Shown one piece after another: positions 63,927 through 64,000 of a stretch of DNA of 64,000 bases. The stretch spans positions 1 to 64,000 of the forward strand of contig JAGKQI010000024.1 in assembly GCA_018806915.1 (NCBI GenBank). Direction: 5' to 3'. Below the pieces are notes generated by a model. The model had not been told where the DNA came from and made no database searches. It saw only the letters and a list, made by a program, of their open reading frames with translations. Origin of the DNA: Phytophthora colocasiae (Eukaryota > Oomycota > Peronosporomycetes > Peronosporales > Peronosporaceae). Every line of letters begins with the position of its first letter. Position 1 is the stretch's first letter. The position numbers were made by a program, and so were the translations under genes.

Positions 63927-64000
63927 CCCTCCCCCACCAAACTGTGGATACGCAGTATCTACAACCGCCGGCATAACAGCCTTGTCAAGGCCTGTCATCG
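63927..64000 (-). mobile_element. Internal edge of the third LTR element
   Basis: 74 bases up to the window end, with two more inverted pairs (AAGGCCTGTC region; GATACGCAGTATC at 63951-63963). An antisense-gene leader is expected here if the layout follows family B; no start codon is reached. Confidence 0.35.

Noticed and set aside
1..64000. Prokaryotic origin, suggested by GATC density and compact ORFs
   Set aside because: There are chromodomain gypsy elements, hAT transposases and nested LTRs; no bacterial operons, rRNA or ribosome-binding patterns.

Overview
This window looks like a repeat-dense stretch of an oomycete (Phytophthora / downy-mildew-like) nuclear genome. That is an inference from the element types: Ty3/gypsy elements with a second, archaeal-type RNase H, a chromodomain integrase, and hAT transposases of the kind common in oomycetes. 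I could not identify an intact host gene. Almost everything is transposon, most of it broken by single-base indels and by larger deletions.

Two LTR-retrotransposon families dominate. Family A has LTRs of about 1.33-1.4 kb, TGTGGTG/CACCACA ends, 4-bp target duplications where visible, and is saturated with the tetramer GATC. It encodes gag with three zinc knuckles, protease, RT, RNase H, a second RNase H, integrase and a chromodomain. Between pol and the 3' LTR it carries two antisense genes (aORF1, a long coiled coil, and aORF2). Family B has a 460-bp LTR, 5-bp target duplications, gag/pol, and one antisense gene of about 515 codons that is tail-to-tail with pol. Family B DNA is tiled from end to end by short near-perfect inverted repeats. 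This is the most unusual signal in the window.

Layout. 1-10721: 3' part of a family A element (A0, + strand) and its 3' LTR. 10722-17206: a gene fragment, a decayed hAT transposase, a PDZ-domain fragment and a convergent coiled-coil gene. 17207-61278: a family A element on the - strand (E), carrying a MITE in its left LTR. E is interrupted by B1 (20440-36480, + strand), which is itself interrupted in integrase by a young family A element (A1, 24947-33335). E is also interrupted in gag by a tandem of two family B units sharing an LTR (44799-58419, - strand). Target duplications prove the nesting. A 3.8-kb pol block inside E (36748-40558) is inverted and circularly permuted. Its junctions are the reciprocal of a deletion a few hundred bases away, as expected if a circle was excised and reinserted. 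61279-63213: a second hAT end and a second coiled-coil gene in the same convergent layout as the first. 63532-64000: the LTR and internal edge of a third, B-like family.

Many frameshifts are 1-base indels between near-identical copies, so some may be uncorrected long-read errors rather than real mutations. All similarity statements come from reading the sequence by eye and from knowledge of the families. No alignments or searches were run.
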